From assembly GCA_002316585.1 (NCBI GenBank), contig DCDU01000115.1, positions 26,029 to 35,162 of the forward strand: a stretch of 9,134 nucleotides of DNA, given 5' to 3'. Each line of letters opens with the position of its first letter. Positions within the stretch are counted from its first letter, which is position 1. A program made the translations under genes and the position numbers. A model generated the notes under the pieces. It saw nothing but the letters and a program-made list of their open reading frames with translations, made no database searches and was not told the origin of the DNA. This DNA is from Firmicutes bacterium UBA1047 (GTDB taxonomy: Bacteria; Bacillota; Clostridia; Tissierellales; Sedimentibacteraceae). This document shows, in pieces, positions 6,524 through 9,134 of the stretch.

Positions 6524-7057
6524 TTAAAGTTCCTTTTTTAAACTTTCAAGCAGCTTTTTCCTGCCTCTTTGAAGCCTTTTCTTTACAGTCTCGTGGTCAA
6601 TGTTTATAAGTTCTGATATTTCTTTTGTTCTTAAGCCCTCAACAGATGATAAATACAAAACATCCTTGTAAATTACCGGTAAATTAGCTATTTCTCCGAC
6701 AATAAAATCAAAGGATAACTTAGAAAGCACCTCATCTTCAAGGCTTAAATCATCTGCCGCATTTTCCTCAAAATCATCTATAGCCACAGTTTTGTTTTGT
6801 TTTTTAAGCATATTAAGAGAAATATTTCTGACTATTACAACTACATATCCCTTTGTTCTAATACTGTTGACCTCAGATATATTATCCATGCTTTTGGCAA
6901 TATTTATGAATGCATTATGTACAGCATCTTCCGAAAGATGATCATCCTTTAAGATGCTTTTAGCCGCATAAAACATACACTGCCTGTAATTATTATATAT
7001 TTGTTCAAATTTGCTTTTCTCTTCTTCCGTGTCTATTAAATTTAAATAAATAAGCAT
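6524..7057 (-). CDS. ECF-type RNA polymerase sigma factor
   Basis: The 177-residue protein has the two-domain layout of extracytoplasmic-function sigma factors. Region 2 spans about 17-85 (KFEQIYNNYRQCMFYAAKSI, then the DHLSEDAVHNAFINIAKSMD helix that binds core polymerase and the -10 element). A variable acidic linker covers about 91-110. Region 4 spans about 124-174 with NLPVIYKDVLYLSSVEGL and the helix-turn-helix RTKEISELINIDHETVKKRL followed by QRGRKKL, which reads the -35 element. The ATG at 7057 has AGAGGTAAG upstream. Such factors are usually held inactive by a membrane anti-sigma factor encoded next to them; no recognisable anti-sigma gene follows, the next gene being the propeller lipoprotein. 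Its target genes cannot be read from this window. Confidence 0.94.
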   Translation of the reverse strand: MLIYLNLIDTEEEKSKFEQIYNNYRQCMFYAAKSILKDDHLSEDAVHNAFINIAKSMDNISEVNSIRTKGYVVVIVRNISLNMLKKQNKTVAIDDFEENAADDLSLEDEVLSKLSFDFIVGEIANLPVIYKDVLYLSSVEGLRTKEISELINIDHETVKKRLQRGRKKLLESLKKEL

Positions 7058-7177
7058 ATCTTACCTCTAATCAATTACACAATTATTTAATTGTTTCGTT
7101 AACTTCAGTCACCCTGCATTTTAATTTCGTTTTGACACACTAATTTATTTCAGGAGAATTAAATTTCTGCTGCAACA

Positions 7178-7188
7178 ATTATATCATA
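7178..7188 (-). promoter_or_regulatory. Extended -10 promoter of the sigma factor gene
   Basis: On the minus strand the sequence TATGATATAAT contains a perfect -10 TATAAT (7183-7178) preceded by TGA, an extended -10 element. No good -35 hexamer stands 16-18 nt upstream, which extended -10 promoters tolerate. Transcription would start near 7171 and leave a leader of about 114 nt before the ATG at 7057. The leader shows no riboswitch-like structure that I can recognise. Confidence 0.5.
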
Positions 7189-7276
7189 AAATATTTCACT
7201 GCGCTTTGCTAATAAAAATTTTATTAATAAAAAAGAAATTTACTTCCTGCATGTATATTTTATAATGCTGTCATCA

Positions 7277-7314
7277 AAGGGGCGTTACTGCATAAAACAG
7301 TTCAAACGCCCCTT
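7277..7314 (-). terminator. Hairpin terminator after the M56 metalloprotease gene
   Basis: A 10-bp perfect GC-containing stem, AAGGGGCGTT (7277-7286) with AACGCCCCTT (7305-7314), encloses an 18-nt loop that itself can pair ACTG (7287-7290) with CAGT (7298-7301). It starts 17 nt after the stop codon of the M56 gene. On the minus strand only TTT follows the stem, so the U-tract is weak; on the plus strand a T-rich stretch follows, but no plus-strand gene is present. Position makes termination of the M56 transcript the likely role. Confidence 0.65.
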
Positions 7315-7331
7315 CCTGCTTTTATCTCTTT

Positions 7332-9134
7332 TTATTTTATTATAAAATCAGATATTTTTACTTCATTCCATTCTTCTTCTATAGCCGGATTTCTTGTATA
7401 AAGAGTAATGTTATCATTTTCGTCCAATATGGCTTTAAAAAAGAAGTTCATTTCTCTTGGCTGTAAATATTCATCATATAATTGCCGGTAATTTTTGTCT
7501 CCCTGCTCCTTAGCTTCTTTGATGTATTCAACAGTATCCGGGTCTCTGTCGTAATTCTTGTCAATTACTGTATAAGAAAATATTGCTGCAACATTTCCGT
7601 CCACAACTTCTTCCTTATAGTCAGTGATTATAAAGTCCAGCAATTCATAGTAGGGAGAAAAAACATTTATGCATTCTTCCTTTAAATACGCACTTACTTT
7701 ATCTTGGTTTGTAGGCTTTTTGTTTCTAATTATAATATCAAAAAAAACAGTTTCTTTTTCTTGATTATCCCAAATTATATCAGCAAAAAAGCTATAGGTG
7801 CCGGCATTTGCGGGAACCTTTATTCTATAAGTTGCACTGTCAATAGGATACTCGGTTTGCCATTCACCATCTGTTATATACCGCAAATATATTTCATTTG
7901 GCTTTTCATCCAAAAAATCAAATTTGATATATTGATGAGAAACAGAATCTTCATCAAATTTAAAACCATTTAGTTCTTCCAACATGGATAACATTTCAAG
8001 CATACCAATTTGCCCCGCTTCACGTGTGGTTCCATATTCACAGCCGATAGGAGCGCCATCATCCGCCGTCATAATATAAAATCTTTTATTATCGGCTTTT
8101 TTTATGCCGCTTTTAACTTCCTTCTCAAAAAGAACCCACTCATTGTTAATCAGAACAACAATATTATCTTCAAAATAAGCATACTTGGAGCCTATGAGCC
8201 CGAAATTTGTTTGACCCTCTTTTGCCGGCTTTTCAGACCCGTCAACCGAAGAGCTTATTTCACCGATTATTGCACTTTCATCGATTTCGACAGGCATTTG
8301 CTTCCCGGTATCAAGATACAGACAGTCATTTACCATAATCATCGGTCTTAAATCCCAAGTAGTTGCTTCATTTGATTTTGGGTTGGTTATCAGTCCTATA
8401 ATAAGCACCGTTATTGCTATAGCGGCAAGAACCAAAATCCATGATGCAGGCTTTTTATAATTCAGGATATTTTTTATTCTGCCCTTCGTATTGTTTTCGC
8501 CAAAGCTCAGAGGACAAACTCCTATAATTTTACTTCCTGTTGACAAAGAAAGAAGAGAAGACGAATATTCTTTCTTTATACTGTTCCCCATAAGCTTTAA
8601 CACTCTTTCATCACAGGATAATTCCATATCCTCGCTCATAAGGAAAAATGCTGCCCATACAAGAGGGTTAAACCAGTGTATACAGGAAACTGCAAAAGCA
8701 GCAGGTTTGATAATATGATCAAAGCGTTTGATGTGTATCTGCTCATGCAATAAAATATAAGGTTTTTCATTTTCAGAAATGTACGCCGGCAGATAAATCC
8801 TTGGTCTAAATATGCCAAATACAAAAGGAGTTTTAAGTTTATCCATTTCATAGATATTGTCTTTAACGTGTTTTCTATTTTTAAGGTTATTATATAATCT
8901 TAAGGAAGTTAAAAAGCTATAGATAAGAAGCAGGAAAATTCCGGTCAGCCATGCAGCTTTACCTATGGCTATCCATATTTGCATAGGATTAGCGCTTGCC
9001 GCTGGTGCGGCAGGCGGCAATATATTGTTAACGGCATTGTCAACTGCACTTATACCGCTGTTAACTTCGGGCTCCGCCACATAGGCAATATTTTGCGGTA
9101 CAACCGTGCCCGAAGGAACTAAACTGAATATTCC
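7332..9134 (-). CDS. BlaR1/M56-family membrane metalloprotease, N-terminus beyond window
   Basis: The reading frame is open to the right edge, so the first membrane helices are missing and 600 residues are visible. Counting from codon 9080-9078, the order is: a membrane helix (34-56), the zinc motif HEQIH (112-116) with the third-ligand region EDMELSCDERV (150-160), the FGENNTKGRIKNIL segment (193-206), and a last membrane helix (214-232). M56 proteins such as BlaR1 and MecR1 sense an outside signal and cleave a cytoplasmic repressor, usually BlaI/MecI encoded just upstream. Here the extracytoplasmic C-terminus (about 235-582) has no SxxK penicillin-binding domain. Instead it has a MIMVNDCLYLDTGK-type domain with GEISSSVDGSEKP and GQTNFGLIGS, then an Ig-like stretch (about 415-452) and a final mixed domain. 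The signal it senses is therefore probably not a beta-lactam. A blaI-like gene would be expected off the window to the right. Confidence 0.92.
   Translation of the reverse strand, partial: GIFSLVPSGTVVPQNIAYVAEPEVNSGISAVDNAVNNILPPAAPAASANPMQIWIAIGKAAWLTGIFLLLIYSFLTSLRLYNNLKNRKHVKDNIYEMDKLKTPFVFGIFRPRIYLPAYISENEKPYILLHEQIHIKRFDHIIKPAAFAVSCIHWFNPLVWAAFFLMSEDMELSCDERVLKLMGNSIKKEYSSSLLSLSTGSKIIGVCPLSFGENNTKGRIKNILNYKKPASWILVLAAIAITVLIIGLITNPKSNEATTWDLRPMIMVNDCLYLDTGKQMPVEIDESAIIGEISSSVDGSEKPAKEGQTNFGLIGSKYAYFEDNIVVLINNEWVLFEKEVKSGIKKADNKRFYIMTADDGAPIGCEYGTTREAGQIGMLEMLSMLEELNGFKFDEDSVSHQYIKFDFLDEKPNEIYLRYITDGEWQTEYPIDSATYRIKVPANAGTYSFFADIIWDNQEKETVFFDIIIRNKKPTNQDKVSAYLKEECINVFSPYYELLDFIITDYKEEVVDGNVAAIFSYTVIDKNYDRDPDTVEYIKEAKEQGDKNYRQLYDEYLQPREMNFFFKAILDENDNITLYTRNPAIEEEWNEVKISDFIIK

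Noticed and set aside
7132..7160. Plus-strand TTGACA at 7132-7137
   Set aside because: No acceptable -10 follows at 16-18 nt and no plus-strand gene is present downstream.

Overview
The window is AT-rich and every supported gene lies on the minus strand, so transcription runs from high to low coordinates. The F-type ATP synthase operon order, the clostridial-style M56/BlaR1 protein, strong GGAGG-type ribosome binding sites and the low-GC codon usage suggest an anaerobic Firmicute (Clostridia or Tissierellia). Species cannot be named from sequence alone. The c subunit carries an ion-binding signature like that of Na+-driven rotors, which would fit an anaerobe with sodium bioenergetics.

Right part (about 9134-4327), read in the direction of transcription. 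First comes the 3' part of an M56/BlaR1-type membrane metalloprotease (cut by the window edge), followed by a hairpin that probably terminates it. Next is an ECF-type sigma factor with its own extended -10 promoter. Downstream is a 187-nt non-coding stretch with a long hairpin, then a strong sigma-A-like promoter driving a 665-residue lipoprotein. This lipoprotein has a TolB-like beta-propeller region and two tandem copies of a C-terminal domain. A membrane-anchored protein of unknown function (4224-3343) follows. Together these look like an envelope sensing or stress cluster, but the functional link between them is inference.

Left part (about 3126-1). A well-formed promoter (TTGACA, 17 nt, extended -10) precedes a short Phd/YefM-family antitoxin-like gene that has no toxin partner. 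The next genes, in the same direction and without a visible terminator between, are atpI, atpB, atpE, atpF, atpH and the start of atpA (cut by the left edge). Just downstream of the -10 is a cluster of ATGATA/TATCAT half-sites that could be an operator for the antitoxin-like protein. If so, a toxin-antitoxin-type repressor would sit as first gene and possible regulator of the ATP synthase operon.

The most interesting points are the orphan antitoxin with its operator-like array at the head of the atp operon, the two-carboxylate c-subunit motif, a 12-bp perfect hairpin between atpE and atpF, and the lipoprotein with a duplicated C-terminal domain. I found no CRISPR array, tRNA, rRNA or insertion sequence.
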